Below, in pieces: positions 34,435-45,159 of a stretch of DNA of 64,000 bases. The stretch covers positions 110,703,442 through 110,767,441 of the forward strand of contig OZ021722.1 in the NCBI GenBank assembly GCA_963978545.1. Direction: 5' to 3'. Position numbers and translations under genes: made by a program. Source of the DNA: Linyphia triangularis. Its lineage: Eukaryota; Arthropoda; Arachnida; Araneae; Linyphiidae. The notes under the pieces are model-generated. The model was not told the DNA's origin and ran no database searches. It saw only the letters and a list, made by a program, of their open reading frames with translations. Each line of letters opens with the position of its first letter. The stretch's first letter is position 1.

Positions 34435-35102
34435 TGTTACGAATTTTCTTCTCGGGGGAATGATAACACTGGATTGCAAAAGTAAATCCTTTTATTCTTC
34501 ACAAAGAAATGTACAATTCTTTCAACAGCAGTGACTTGGTTGGTTGTTTTCAGATTATCTGGCACCGTCAGCAACACGAGGGCTATAATACGCCGAAACA
34601 TTCGTCATTTGACAAGCCAACATACATTTACAAACACCCATGCCTGACACGGGACTCGAACCCGCAACCTCGAGGTCTAGAAGCTAGCATGCTAACCACT
34701 ACACCGTTTGGTCGGCCAACAGCAGTGGCAAAATATATTCAAGCCCGAACCAGAGCTTTCAGTCGTCCCGACTCACAACAGCAGCGAAAATACAAGCTTC
34801 TTGCTGTTAAGGAAAAACCCAGAACTGCATCCACAGCAGTTCCAATTCCAAAAAACATCCACAGTCAGAACTGGGTTAAACCGACTCCGATTAATTCTCA
34901 CTCAAGCCTTTTATACTTTGGTGACATTCTCCCAAATTTTAGAACTATCCAGATAAATCTATCTGTTGCCACTACTTTAAAATTTATACTATTCACAATT
35001 TTAACCTTAATAAAAAGTTATAATTAAAAGTAATTGCAGAACTAAAATAGAATTAGAATTCACCAAATGTTTACAATTATTTATAAATTCTCGTTCGTAG
35101 CA
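34435..35102 (-). mobile_element. Probable solo LTR of a Ty3/gypsy-like element, with nested SINE
   Basis: On the minus strand the unit runs from TGCTACGAACGAG (35102) to AAAATTCGTAACA (34435), nearly inverted termini of gypsy-LTR type. It has a TATA box GTATAAAAGGC (34916-34906) and a polyadenylation signal AATAAA (34496-34491) near the end, the order expected for U3-R-U5. The SINE at 34534-34716 accounts for part of its length. No internal retroelement region adjoins it, and no clear target duplication is seen. Confidence 0.5.
34523..34727 (-). mobile_element. tRNA-derived SINE, copy 4, nested in the LTR
   Basis: The body is 34534-34716 between exact repeats CAACAGCAGTG (34523-34533 and 34717-34727). 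The minus orientation carries the full tRNA-like head ending GGTCGGC. The B-box complement GGGACTCGAACCCGC is visible at 34651-34665. Confidence 0.85.
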
Positions 35103-36366
35103 ATAAGCATTCTGTCCGCCTGCATTTCCCTAGGACTACATGCGAGCATAGTCCAAATCAGCAAACAATGTCTACAGACAGAACCACACTGTACCACCAT
35201 ACTACTTAATCGATGGCTTAGTGGAAAGAGCTACCTACGTGCAAAGAGCTTTTAGGAAACAAGATTACAAGAGGACATCGCCTTAGACAAAGACTATAGG
35301 AGAGCATCGCTTCAAAGATTATCGAACACCGTCTTCGGATAAACCATCCGAGACACACTTCCAATGCACTAAAACTTCTAATGTCGCATACCATTAGAAC
35401 CCCCCCCCCCCCTACAGGTGGAAGCAACTACCTTTTCTCAACAGATTCCGAGAGCATTCTTAACACTTTCTCTTTCTTCGATTAGCTGGGCGTCGGCCAA
35501 ACGAGAAGTTGTGACGAGGAAGGGAGCAAGGAACCCCCCCTTCGGGTTGGCTTCCCGGCATGCGTGACATTTACAGAGCCACACACCTCGAGGGGTCGTC
35601 CACAAACCTCATCCCATTGGCTTAAGAACAATATATTGTCTTTCGCAACATGATAGACTTTTAATGCTATATCCTTCCCCTCGTATATTCACGGCGAAAT
35701 ATTGCTTCACAAGATACGAAAACCTGGGTACTCGCGAATTATCTTGTCGACCGTTGGTATACTTTTTGTTCGATGCAAAAAGTTCAAACCACCTGGTTTC
35801 TCTTCGCGGAGGATTGAATCTTTCGAGCCGACCGTTTCATGGAACCGAGGGAGTCCGTTTGGCAAACTTTTTGTCTTTTTCGACGGGATAATACGTAAGT
35901 ACCAAAATCTGCACCAGATACAACAACTGCGATTAGAGCATATTAAAAATAATTTGAAGCGAAACTAAAGTGGTTATAGTAAACCATACAAGGTCAAAAA
36001 TAGACGTTACTTCGATTTCTCTATAACAAAAAACTGTTCAATCTTAAGTTTTTTTTTTGTTTTTTTTTAAATTACTATTATTATTTTTATTTTTTAAGGT
36101 TCACAAAAGAAGAAAAAAAAATGTTGATAACGTTGTGATTTGTAACAAACCGAAATTCCTGGTAATTAAAATGTATGTTTAATAACCGTCAATATAGTAT
36201 ACTTTAAGCTACTAGGCAACTTCGGATCTAGCGAGGGTCGGAGGGGCCGATCGCCTCCTCAGTTATTCATGGACCGCTCACGTTTTAGCATGCGCTGCTC
36301 TTACGCTTTAGTTGAAACCAACCAAGATTTGACGAATCCGTGCTGAACATTTTTAATATAAATGTT
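35103..36366. other. Unassigned; GC-richer patch 35440-35600
   Basis: 35440-35600 has more GC than its surroundings and a C-run lies at about 35400-35412. Short frames (35664-35968) have no known motif. No repeat termini identified. Confidence 0.35.
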
Positions 36367-36499
36367 CCCAGATAGCATTTTATCCTTTTAAAACCCTTGT
36401 CTAAACCTCTCAAGCTAAAAGGGAGTAAGGTTCAGATGACAAGGGAGTAACCATCATAAAACCTTGAAGAAAGGGTCCTAGTCTCCAGACGTCAAGCTT

Positions 36500-36775
36500 T
36501 TGGTAACCATTTCATGACCCCCCTTGCCACAAGGCTTTCGCCGTAAAGGGTATGTAAACCTTTTCGGGATGAGCTTGCCACAAGGTTTTCGCCGTAAAGG
36601 GTGTGTAAACCTTTTCGTGATAAGCCTGCCACACGGTTTTTGCCGTAAGGGTTGTATAAGCCTTTTCATAATAGGCTTGCCAAAAGGTTTTCACTGTAAA
36701 GGGTGTGTAAACCTTTTCACTCTGAGATTCCCACCCTGTAGATATAGGAAAGGTTGCAAAAACTTTCCTTTATAA
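36500..36775. repeat. 51-bp tandem repeat, four units, open on both strands
   Basis: Units start at GCCAC 36526, 36577, 36628 and GCCAA 36679, a spacing of exactly 51 bp. Because 51 is divisible by three, plus and minus frames stay open across all units. The plus frame repeats a 17-residue unit of the type LPQGFRRKGCVNLF. Related GAAAAGGGTT/CCCTTTTC sequence lies at 52340-52650, and CCCAGATAGCA at 36370 matches (inverted) the edge near 52720. It is more likely a repeat-element minisatellite than a protein gene. Confidence 0.6.
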
Positions 36776-37435
36776 AGTATCATTTATCTTTTGTGTTCAA
36801 AAAGAAACACTTAATTGGGAGAGTTCCAATATTGTCGGAAAATGCTTTAAATTTAGTGGCTAATGAAAAATTAATATTTATTCTATAGGAATTTAATTAC
36901 AATTTGCCTTTAATGGTATCAATCATAACCCAATTTATTGATAAATTTTAATTTATTTGCTAGGTAGAACTTACTAGAATAATAAACATAATTTACTTTT
37001 TTTTGTAAAGAATTTAAAAAAAAAAATAAAGATTCAAAATTCAATAAAAAATTATGTATATATTATTAAAAAAATGCATTGAGATCTTAGTAGGTTGCGT
37101 TAGACAATTTAAATTGCATTAAAATTTGTTTTAAAGGGTTAATCCAAGCTACTTATAGTTTTATTATTAGAAACATATACAACTAAAAATGCATTTTTAC
37201 TGATAATTCTTTTTTAGATAATTCTTTATTTTGAAGTAAACAAACACAAATGAGTTGCTTTTTCATTTTATACAAAGAATATAATTTAAACATGATTTTA
37301 AATATATACTACAAATATTTCTTCATTTATTTGCTGCATCTGACAAGAAGTTTCTGGAAGATTCTTGAGGAAAACTAAAGGGAATCCCATTCATTTCTAT
37401 CTGAAAAAAATAAACAAATTTAAAATCTATAATAA
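36776..37435. other. Unassigned AT-rich stretch
   Basis: No gene or repeat recognised before the Helitron-A terminus at 37436. Confidence 0.4.
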
Positions 37436-37546
37436 TAAAACAAGCTGTGTGTCTGTCTGTTTGTGGATCTGTTATAGAAACCTACTTAAAATTGGAGTAG
37501 AGCTCTGAAATTTTCAACACAAGAAGTTTTGACCTTCTAATTTATG

Positions 37547-37812
37547 TGTAGGATCTCACTTGGATCCTTTTTCAGGTTCAAATTATGGAAGGTAACAAAC
37601 GCCAGCACACTTAAGAAACGAGAGCAAAACCCTTCACCTCTTTCTTTAATTACAAAAAGTTTAGAACTAGAACAAGAACATATATAAAATAACCGTTTTT
37701 ACATTCTAAAAAAAAGATTATCGTCTGCACTTTTTCAGTTCGTAACAGAATTCAGAACAAGCCGAATAGTACAAAAGTCAATTCTTATAAGCAACTCCAT
37801 GATGACGTAACA
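37547..37812 (-). repeat. BEL/Pao 3' LTR (266 bp)
   Basis: In element orientation it starts TGTTACGTCATCATGG and ends CCTACA, so it has TG...CA termini. Same sequence as the LTR at 43192-43457. Confidence 0.92.
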
Positions 37813-37830
37813 TACTCCCACCTTTTTTGA
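37813..37830 (-). promoter_or_regulatory. Polypurine tract for plus-strand DNA priming
   Basis: The minus strand reads TCAAAAAAGGTGGGAGTA directly before the 3' LTR. A purine-rich run at this position primes second-strand synthesis in LTR retroelements. Confidence 0.75.
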
Positions 37831-37838
37831 GTATTTAT

Positions 37839-40800
37839 TTACTCAAAAAACAAAGTCACATTGAGCAAGTCCAGTCTCTTCGGTGGTTTCACCTTTCTCC
37901 CATATCTTGAAATCCCGTGGATATCGTCAGCCGAAGCATCAGGAATTGACTCGGCATTCACAGGACCTTGAACTGGATCATCAGTAACGTCTGGTACATC
38001 AGAAGGGGTAGTGACCGCCACAGGAATATCTTCAGACTGTACCTCTAAGGGAAATACTCGTTGGATAGGACGAATTATTATTGAGTTACCACATTTGAGT
38101 CGTAAAGAACGAATTTTCCCATCTCTACCTGGGATCAATTCCAATACCTTGGCTAGAGGCCAATATAAACCCTTCTTGTTAGGATTCTCAATGAGCACAA
38201 CTTCTCCAACAGTCAAGAAACGAGATGATGGTTTTTGACTTTTTTCTACTAACAAACCTAAATACTCTTTTCGGAACCTGCTCCTTAAATCCTTAAGAAG
38301 TTTAGACCGAAACTTCACTCGTTTTTGAAACTTGGCAAAATCACTTAAATCTAAGTCAGTGACATCAAGAGAAGAATTACTCATCAAAAACATTGCTGGC
38401 GTAATTGCCACAAGATCCTCGGAATCCTCTGAAATGTAAGTTAATGGGCGAGAGTTTATGATAGACTCACAGTCACATAAAACAGTTAGAAGCTCTTCAT
38501 ACGACAAAATCGCGTTTCCTAAAGTACGCTTTAAGAGATCTTTAACCACTCTTATAAGTCTCTCCCACCATCCCCTCCACCATGCAGCGGTGGGTGGGAT
38601 GAACTTCCACTTTATTTGTTGAATTTCTGTCTCCCGCTCTATACTCTCCCAATCAAGATTTTTGAATTCAGCTACAGCACCCCTAAAGTTAGTACCATTG
38701 TCTGAATACACTATCTTAGGTCTTCCTCTGCGTGCGATAAAGCGTCGAAATGAAAGCAGAAAGTTCTCTGTTGACAACGAAGTTATGAGCTCCAAGTGCA
38801 CTGCTCTGAAGACTGCACAGGTATAGAGAACAATCCAGACTTTTTCACCATTCTGGAGGAAGAGAGGGCCGGCCAGATCAACACCTAACACCTCAAAAAC
38901 ATTAGTATCCCTAACTCGGTCAGGAGGCAGAGCTACTGGTTCAGTAACAGCTGGTTTTGCACTGTACCTTCGACACCTCACACACTTCCTAACGATATTT
39001 CGGACAGTTTTTCTAGCTTTTAGAATCCAATATTTCTCTCTGATAATTGAGAGAAGTATTTGAGTACCAGCATGACAATTTGTATGGTGTAAGTATTGGA
39101 TCAACCTCACAGTCAAGGTACAGTTTTCTGGAAGGAGGATAGGTGACAAAAAACAATGGTCATCTTTACGCTCAGTTATTCTGGTCTTAACACGCAGCAA
39201 TCCCTCATCATCCTTAAATACGTTAATTATTGGTACACAATTTGGATTAGGGAAGAATTTTGATTGTTCCGAGCGAATAAGAACCTTTTCGGCTCTTTCA
39301 ATTTCAGTACACGATAGTTTTCCCGTCGCTCTATTTTCAGGAGTTTTACGACAGTTATCAAGAAATCTCTTGATCCATGCAGTCAACCTGATAATAGAGT
39401 GGAAATTCGAAAACTTATTTGAATACCATTCCTCATTGTTTACATTAATGTGACACAATTTAACTTTCCTCCTTTCAGAATCGACCTCTTTCACTGCACA
39501 ATTGATCTCAGTTGTAGGCCAATTTTTAGAATCCTCAATCAGCCATGCTGGGCCTTCACACCATTTTGAATCCAACAGATATCTGGGTGAACAGCCACGA
39601 GAAAGAACATCTGCTGGATTCAAGTGACCTGGAACGTGTCTCCAGTTTTCAGAAGGAGTAATTTCTCCTATTTCTCTTACTCTATTTGCCACAAAAATTG
39701 ACCATTCCCCATAATGTTTTATCCAGTATAAAGCTACCATAGAATCCGTCCAAAAGGTAGTGGTCAAATCAGGCAGGTCCAATGCCTTCTGAATGGATTT
39801 GGCCAATCTGGCACCCACGCAACAAGCCAAGAGTTCTAACCTAGGTATTGATACAGTTTTGGATGGAGCAACCCTAGCCTTTGCTCTAATTAGATGTAAT
39901 TTAATTCCGAAAGGTGTTTTTGATCTTAAGAAAACGCAAGCCGCGAAAGCAGTTTTGGAAGCATCTACGAAAACGTGCATGTCTGATGAGGAATTAGCCT
40001 CACAATATCTGGGGATTTCTAAGCCCTCTAACAAGGAAATATCAGTGAACCATTTATTAAATTTGTTATATAAATCTGGAGGTAAGGGATCATCCCATGA
40101 TAATTTTAGTTTCCATGTTTCTTGCAACCAAACTTTAGGCTGCAATGTAGCTGCTGTTAATATGCCAATAGGATCAAAGATTCTCTGAATGGCAGATAAC
40201 ATCGACCGTTTAGTCAATTGTTCAGTTTTTCCTAACTGTTCCTTATCGATGAAACACCTAAGAGTATCCCTGTCTAAATTCCATACAACTCCTAATACAT
40301 TTGTATCACCTTCAGATTTAGTTACTCCCTCCCCTTTAACATTGCTTTCCCATGCTCTGAGGTTAAAACACCCCATTTTCATAATTTCCTCAGACTTGGA
40401 AATAAATGGATGTATTTCCTGGGCGTGGAATACACCGGTAACACAATTGTCTACGTAGAAGGAATGACGCAGTTTATTAATCAAATCTCGATATTGTGGG
40501 GGACTACGCTCTAACAAATGCTTTATTGAGGCTGCTAATAGAAATGGGCTTGAGCAGACACCGAACACCACGCGACAATGACGATAAATTATTTCTTCAC
40601 TTTCATGGGGATAGAAAAACCTTAAAAAGTCCTTATGTTTGGGGGTTATACTTAATTGCAGAAAAGCTTTCTCAATATCTCCTGATATGCCAATAGGGTA
40701 CACACGAAATCTATCTAAGATATCCGGTATCAGTTCAATTAAATTTGGACCTCTATGAAGGCAATCATTAAGAGAAGGTTTACTTCCTTCCCTGGCAGAT

Positions 40801-43142
40801 GCATCAAATACGGGGCGGATCTTAGTAGTTTTAGAAGGTGTATACACTGGTCTATGGGGCATATAATAACCATCATTTTTAATTTCATTATCTGGGACCT
40901 TTTCAATGATTTTTAACCTCTCCCATTCTTTAAATACAGCAACATAGGATTCAAGACAGTCCTTATCAATTATACCTTGACACATTCGTTTGTGTCTTTT
41001 CAATGTTAAATTTTTATTACTTGGTAATTTGCTTTCAGTTTTAAATGGCAAGGACAATTCATATCTACCATCTGGAAGCACATTTAAATTATTCTCAAAT
41101 TGCTCAATTGCTTTTGCATAACGCATGTTTCCTTTTAAATTCTCCACTGGATCTCGAATACCTATTGTTTCCAGATCCCACAATTCTTTGATATTAAAAG
41201 TGGACAATTGTGTGGATAACATACTTACCACTGGTTTTGACAATTGTCTTTCACTTATAGCAGGCACTGACATTACAACATGTTCCCTAAAATTTTCTTT
41301 AATTTTACCCATTAAAGTATATCCTAACTTGGTTTCAACAGCCGTTAAACCACATTCGAGTGTAATGCTCATACCCGTTAAGATTAACCCAATAGAATCG
41401 GCTCCCATTAGTAAATCGATTTCATAATGTGACGAATAAATATCAGGTACATCAATATATTTTTCTTTTAGTTCTGATAGTACCAATATATTCCTAACCT
41501 TAGGTAGACACCCACAAATTTTATTCTCTGAAAGAACTGGAATTTTACAAGAAAAGTCACCCTTTAAACTACTTATTTCAACATTATAGAGGGAATGTTG
41601 CTTGGGACCCGTCTGCTTCCCCCCAAACAAACCGTGTAACATGATTTGTTTTGCTACAGGTGTCAAGTTCAATTTTTCGATTGCCCGTTGAGTAATGTAG
41701 GAATTTTCACTACCGCTGTCCAGAAGGCAGCGCAAAACCAGCTCTTTATTTTTATGACTAATTTTAATCATAATTGTTTGTAAATATATATTGGATACTT
41801 CTGACTGATTAGAAAGCGTATTGCCTATAACTGTGATACTAGGATCAGATTCTACTTTAATGTCTTCAACTTTAATGTCCTCTTTTTTGGGACACATTAA
41901 ACTTTGATGGGATTTGTCATCGCAAAAACCGCATTTAATGAATTTATTTCGACAAAATCGTGCCGAATGGTTTAATTTAAAACATTTAAAACAAGCTTTA
42001 TTTTTTATAAGAATACTCTTCTTATCCTTTAAAGACATTTTCTGCGCCAAAAAACAGTCAGAACTAAAGTGATTTTGTTTTGAACAAAATATACATTTAA
42101 ATTTGGCTGGCCCCTCTTCCTTACCTGCATTAATCAAGACTGCATTTGTGGGCGAAGATGGCTCCTCATCCCTGCGGTTTGGTAAATTCTTCTGTGGCAC
42201 TCCAAGTCCCGAGCGAGCAAGTATGATCATCTCCTCACTTTGCACCTCCGAGCGAAGGAAGGACATTAATCTTTCCAAAGAACGCACGCTTGCGTCAGCT
42301 GTTCCACTGGATGCCTCATCAATGGATCGACTCCTTTCCCAGGCACGCAGCACCTGTTCCGGAAGGCTGGACTCCACCAGGGGTTCCAGAAAATCGGCAA
42401 ACTTTTCTTTCGTGCGCCCCAAACTTTCCAAAGCAAGTAGCTTACTCTCAAGTAAGTCATACAGTTCAGATAGGTCGACTTTTCCTTTGCCGGATGCGTT
42501 TTTCATAACCAGGCTTAGAAGGTCCCGTACATAAATTTGAACGAGTAATTCATCACGACCGAATCTATCCTTCAGTTGAACGATAACTTTTGAATAGTTT
42601 TCTCTCGTGGGCGGGTAGCTTTCTACCAGCCTCGCCGCTTTAGATTTTGGCACTACACTTTGTAACAAATACTGGAATTTATCTTCATCCGGAATATTGT
42701 CATCGCTATGAATTTTGCTAAATTGCGACCAAAAGGCTAGAAAATCCTTCGGCTCACCTGTAAATCTTTTCAACTCCAAACGGGGTAACTTAAATTTACG
42801 TTTTTCTTCCATCGCGTTAGCACTTTTCAATGCGTCAATATTCATGTTAATTTTTAATTCCAGCTGTGTCGAGACCGCACAAAATCTGTCCCTGTAGGTT
42901 TCCGCTTTTGCAAAATCTTCATCGTAATTCGTCGCCAAATCTTCATCATCCAAGAGAGCTTGTGCAATGTTCTCCTGTACGGCTTCCAGGCGAGAAAATT
43001 TATCCAATAATTGTTTTTGCAAAAGACATAGTTGGTTTACCGTAGTTTCATCATTTCGTAAAACCTCTTCAACATTATTGGCACACACCGTGAATGATTG
43101 TCTCAAAGCTTTGCGTTTCGTGTTTTCTCCTTCCATAGTCAA
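37839..43142 (-). CDS. BEL/Pao gag-pol polyprotein, 1767 residues, intact
   Basis: A single unbroken frame encodes all proteins needed for retrotransposition. In order: a gag-like region of the DUF1759 type (about 110-300); three zinc knuckles, C350-x2-C-x4-H-x4-C363, C384-C397 and C404-C417; an aspartic protease of the A17 type with LLDSGSENS (D475); a reverse transcriptase with GDIEKAFLQL (about 821-830) and the catalytic box FYVDNC (895-900); RNase H starting at FVDASKTAF (about 1058); and an integrase with an HHCC zinc domain (H1353/H1357, C1387/C1390) and catalytic D1422, D1481, E1527. A C-terminal DUF5641-like region follows. The RT box is YVDN, not YVDD; I recall this variant in arthropod Pao elements but cannot check. 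ATG at 43142 lies 20 bp inside the primer site and is a sensible start. Length is typical for the family. Confidence 0.93.
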   Translation of the reverse strand: MTMEGENTKRKALRQSFTVCANNVEEVLRNDETTVNQLCLLQKQLLDKFSRLEAVQENIAQALLDDEDLATNYDEDFAKAETYRDRFCAVSTQLELKINMNIDALKSANAMEEKRKFKLPRLELKRFTGEPKDFLAFWSQFSKIHSDDNIPDEDKFQYLLQSVVPKSKAARLVESYPPTRENYSKVIVQLKDRFGRDELLVQIYVRDLLSLVMKNASGKGKVDLSELYDLLESKLLALESLGRTKEKFADFLEPLVESSLPEQVLRAWERSRSIDEASSGTADASVRSLERLMSFLRSEVQSEEMIILARSGLGVPQKNLPNRRDEEPSSPTNAVLINAGKEEGPAKFKCIFCSKQNHFSSDCFLAQKMSLKDKKSILIKNKACFKCFKLNHSARFCRNKFIKCGFCDDKSHQSLMCPKKEDIKVEDIKVESDPSITVIGNTLSNQSEVSNIYLQTIMIKISHKNKELVLRCLLDSGSENSYITQRAIEKLNLTPVAKQIMLHGLFGGKQTGPKQHSLYNVEISSLKGDFSCKIPVLSENKICGCLPKVRNILVLSELKEKYIDVPDIYSSHYEIDLLMGADSIGLILTGMSITLECGLTAVETKLGYTLMGKIKENFREHVVMSVPAISERQLSKPVVSMLSTQLSTFNIKELWDLETIGIRDPVENLKGNMRYAKAIEQFENNLNVLPDGRYELSLPFKTESKLPSNKNLTLKRHKRMCQGIIDKDCLESYVAVFKEWERLKIIEKVPDNEIKNDGYYMPHRPVYTPSKTTKIRPVFDASAREGSKPSLNDCLHRGPNLIELIPDILDRFRVYPIGISGDIEKAFLQLSITPKHKDFLRFFYPHESEEIIYRHCRVVFGVCSSPFLLAASIKHLLERSPPQYRDLINKLRHSFYVDNCVTGVFHAQEIHPFISKSEEIMKMGCFNLRAWESNVKGEGVTKSEGDTNVLGVVWNLDRDTLRCFIDKEQLGKTEQLTKRSMLSAIQRIFDPIGILTAATLQPKVWLQETWKLKLSWDDPLPPDLYNKFNKWFTDISLLEGLEIPRYCEANSSSDMHVFVDASKTAFAACVFLRSKTPFGIKLHLIRAKARVAPSKTVSIPRLELLACCVGARLAKSIQKALDLPDLTTTFWTDSMVALYWIKHYGEWSIFVANRVREIGEITPSENWRHVPGHLNPADVLSRGCSPRYLLDSKWCEGPAWLIEDSKNWPTTEINCAVKEVDSERRKVKLCHINVNNEEWYSNKFSNFHSIIRLTAWIKRFLDNCRKTPENRATGKLSCTEIERAEKVLIRSEQSKFFPNPNCVPIINVFKDDEGLLRVKTRITERKDDHCFLSPILLPENCTLTVRLIQYLHHTNCHAGTQILLSIIREKYWILKARKTVRNIVRKCVRCRRYSAKPAVTEPVALPPDRVRDTNVFEVLGVDLAGPLFLQNGEKVWIVLYTCAVFRAVHLELITSLSTENFLLSFRRFIARRGRPKIVYSDNGTNFRGAVAEFKNLDWESIERETEIQQIKWKFIPPTAAWWRGWWERLIRVVKDLLKRTLGNAILSYEELLTVLCDCESIINSRPLTYISEDSEDLVAITPAMFLMSNSSLDVTDLDLSDFAKFQKRVKFRSKLLKDLRSRFRKEYLGLLVEKSQKPSSRFLTVGEVVLIENPNKKGLYWPLAKVLELIPGRDGKIRSLRLKCGNSIIIRPIQRVFPLEVQSEDIPVAVTTPSDVPDVTDDPVQGPVNAESIPDASADDIHGISRYGRKVKPPKRLDLLNVTLFFE

Positions 43143-43162
43143 TCTTTAAATCGTTTTAAAGT

Positions 43163-43180
43163 CAAAAGTCGCGGACGCCA
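43163..43180 (-). promoter_or_regulatory. Primer-binding site
   Basis: The minus strand reads TGGCGTCCGCGACTTTTG, starting 11 bases inside the 5' LTR. TGG pairs with the CCA of a tRNA. The following bases imply an acceptor stem with discriminator G, possibly a tRNA-Arg, which I cannot verify here. Confidence 0.65.
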
Positions 43181-43191
43181 CAAAAAATATA

Positions 43192-43457
43192 TGTAGGATC
43201 TCACTTGGATCCTTTTTCAGGTTCAAATTATGGAAGGTAACAAACGCCAGCACACTTAAGAAACGAGAGCAAAACCCTTCACCTCTTTCTTTAATTACAA
43301 AAAGTTTAGAACTAGAACAAGAACATATATAAAATAACCGTTTTTACATTCTAAAAAAAAGATTATCGTCTGCACTTTTTCAGTTCGTAACAGAATTCAG
43401 AACAAGCCGAATAGTACAAAAGTCAATTCTTATAAGCAACTCCATGATGACGTAACA
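43192..43457 (-). repeat. BEL/Pao 5' LTR (266 bp), carries the element promoter
   Basis: Identical by eye to the 3' LTR. As the upstream LTR on the minus strand it should hold the promoter. TATATGTTC/TTATATATG-like AT-rich sequence lies mid-LTR, but I cannot fix a TATA box. Confidence 0.92.
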
Positions 43458-44337
43458 TTATGAATGTCAAACAGAATGTAAAATTTTAATTAGTTCTTTT
43501 TTAATTAATATTTTAACTAACTTTTATTTTACAAAGTGACTTCAAATAGAGATACAGCTCTGAAATTTTCAACATAAGTAATTTTGGCCTTCTTATTGAA
43601 CTATTGAAAAAATGAATTTTAAATTTGTTGTTAGTTTTTTTTTTTAATTAATTAATAAATATTTTACAAAACGGTTTCTAAAAGAGCTACAGCTCTGAAA
43701 TTTTCAACATAAGTAGATTTAGCCTTCTAATTGGATTTTTAAAAAACGGAATTTTAAATTTTTATTTAGTTCTTTTTAATTAATTAATAACTATTCTACA
43801 AAATGATATCCAATATTGCTATAGCTCTGAAATTTTCAACATAAGTAGTTTTGTCTTTTATTTGGCCTTTTTTTGAAAAACAGAGTTTCAAATTTTTATT
43901 TAGTTCCTTTTTAATTATTATTATTTTTTTTTTTTTAATTTATTAATATATATTTAACAAAACGATATCTAATAGAGCTGCAGCTCTGAAATTTTCAACA
44001 TAAGTAGTTGTGCCCTCCTAATTGGACGTTTGAAAAACATAATTTTACATTTTTATTTAGTTCTTTTTTAATTAATTAAAAAATATTTTACAAAACGATT
44101 TCTATTTGGGCTACAGTTCTGAAATTTTCAATACAAGTAGTTTTGGCATTCTAATTGGACTATTGACAAACAGAATGTTAAAATTTTAATTTGATTTTCG
44201 ATTGATTCTTTGAATATTTTTTTTTTTTTTTAAACAAAAAGCGACTTCTAATAGGCCTAGAGCTTTGAAAGTTTCAACATAAATAGTTTTGGCTTTCTAA
44301 TTTTGCTTTCCACAAATACGTGTTAAAATAATCTTAA

Positions 44338-45159
44338 CCCTCTGAAACCTTCAGCGCCCGAGAACTATTTGTTCTGCAGAGGGTTCTCTGGCGGTTTCGG
44401 GCGTTTTGCGATCTTCGAAGTTTGGGGGGTCTGGTCAGCTTCCTCACCTCCTGTGGTGTTGATTTATAGGGGGCAGTTCACTCCTGTCAACTCCGAGAAG
44501 CAGAGTCTTGTGGCGAATTTTTTTTTTCTTTCTTTTGCATGGGACATTTAGTAGAAACTCTTTCCGCGCGGGAACTTTTACTAGAGAATTGCCAAGTTTT
44601 ACAAAATAATTTGCGTTTTGGTTCGCAAAACTTTAAATACATATGAAATAAACCATGCTATTGATATTGTTAAATAAAATTATAATATTTAGCTAAACTT
44701 CTTGAAGAAATTAATTATTTCGTCAAGACAGATCCCTCTATAAATTGTTTTAGTCGCATACAGCTGCGAACTCAAATATTTGTGAATTTTTGACTCATTT
44801 TCAAATGACGTTATTCTTTTTTTTTTTTCGCGAGACATAATTATATAACCCATGAAAACAAAGTTTTAAATATTAATCCTTTATATACATCGCCAATTTT
44901 TAAATTCGTTAACACAGCGCCGATTCTGTTAACAGCGTGTGCTTGGTGCTTGTATCTAATTTTAAATATCAAACACATTTATATCAGCAAAATGTGTTGC
45001 AAACTACGTTTCAAAATGTATTTATTAGAAATGAACGTGCATTTATGCATTCACATCCAAACATATTTTTTTTTATTTTGATTAAAACAATTTTATTATT
45101 TATTTATTTAAAAAAAATTTGGCAATATCAAAGAGTTTCAACAATGATCGGCTTACTGC
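44338..45159. other. Unassigned segment after a TTAA breakpoint
   Basis: Starts CCCTCTGAAACCTTCAGCGC directly after TTAA, like the edge of a piggyBac-type insertion. No inverted partner was found downstream. 44338-44560 is GC-richer with a 60-codon frame of no known type; the rest is AT-rich. Confidence 0.35.

Larger units (their letters stand above)
37542..43462 (-). mobile_element. Complete BEL/Pao LTR retrotransposon
   Basis: The element spans 37547-43457 with 266-bp LTRs that I read as identical. It is flanked by 5-bp target repeats TTATG (37542-37546 and 43458-43462). The same target is uninterrupted in Helitron-A copy 1 (TTATG at 1819-1823, followed by TATGTCAAACAG). It has a primer-binding site, a polypurine tract and one intact gag-pol frame, all on the minus strand. 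Identical LTRs and an open frame indicate a very recent insertion. Confidence 0.93.
37436..44337 (+). mobile_element. Helitron-type element, family A, copy 2, split by the BEL element
   Basis: The left terminus A|TCTATAATAATAAAACAAGC is identical to copy 1. The body resumes after the BEL insertion at 43463 with the same tandem units (TCTGAAATTTTCAACA cores near 43560, 43695, 43827, 43986, 44119 and 44264; spacing 132-159 bp). The match to copy 1 stops at AATAATCTTAA (44337): copy 1 continues with AGAGGTGTG, here CCCTCTGAAACC follows. The 3' CTAG end is absent. Confidence 0.7.

Noticed and set aside
34509..35027. 172-codon plus-strand frame
   Set aside because: It is made of the reverse complement of the SINE and the surrounding LTR, so it is not a protein gene.
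35067..35255. 62-codon frame with a signal-peptide-like start
   Set aside because: It begins inside the end of the probable LTR, has no downstream domain, and no promoter or homologue could be argued.
36224..36300. GC-rich block resembling a LINE or rRNA fragment
   Set aside because: Too short, with no reading frame or conserved rRNA core that I can identify.
37900..43149. Many plus-strand frames of 60-143 codons
   Set aside because: All lie antisense to the intact BEL/Pao gag-pol frame and show no motifs of their own.
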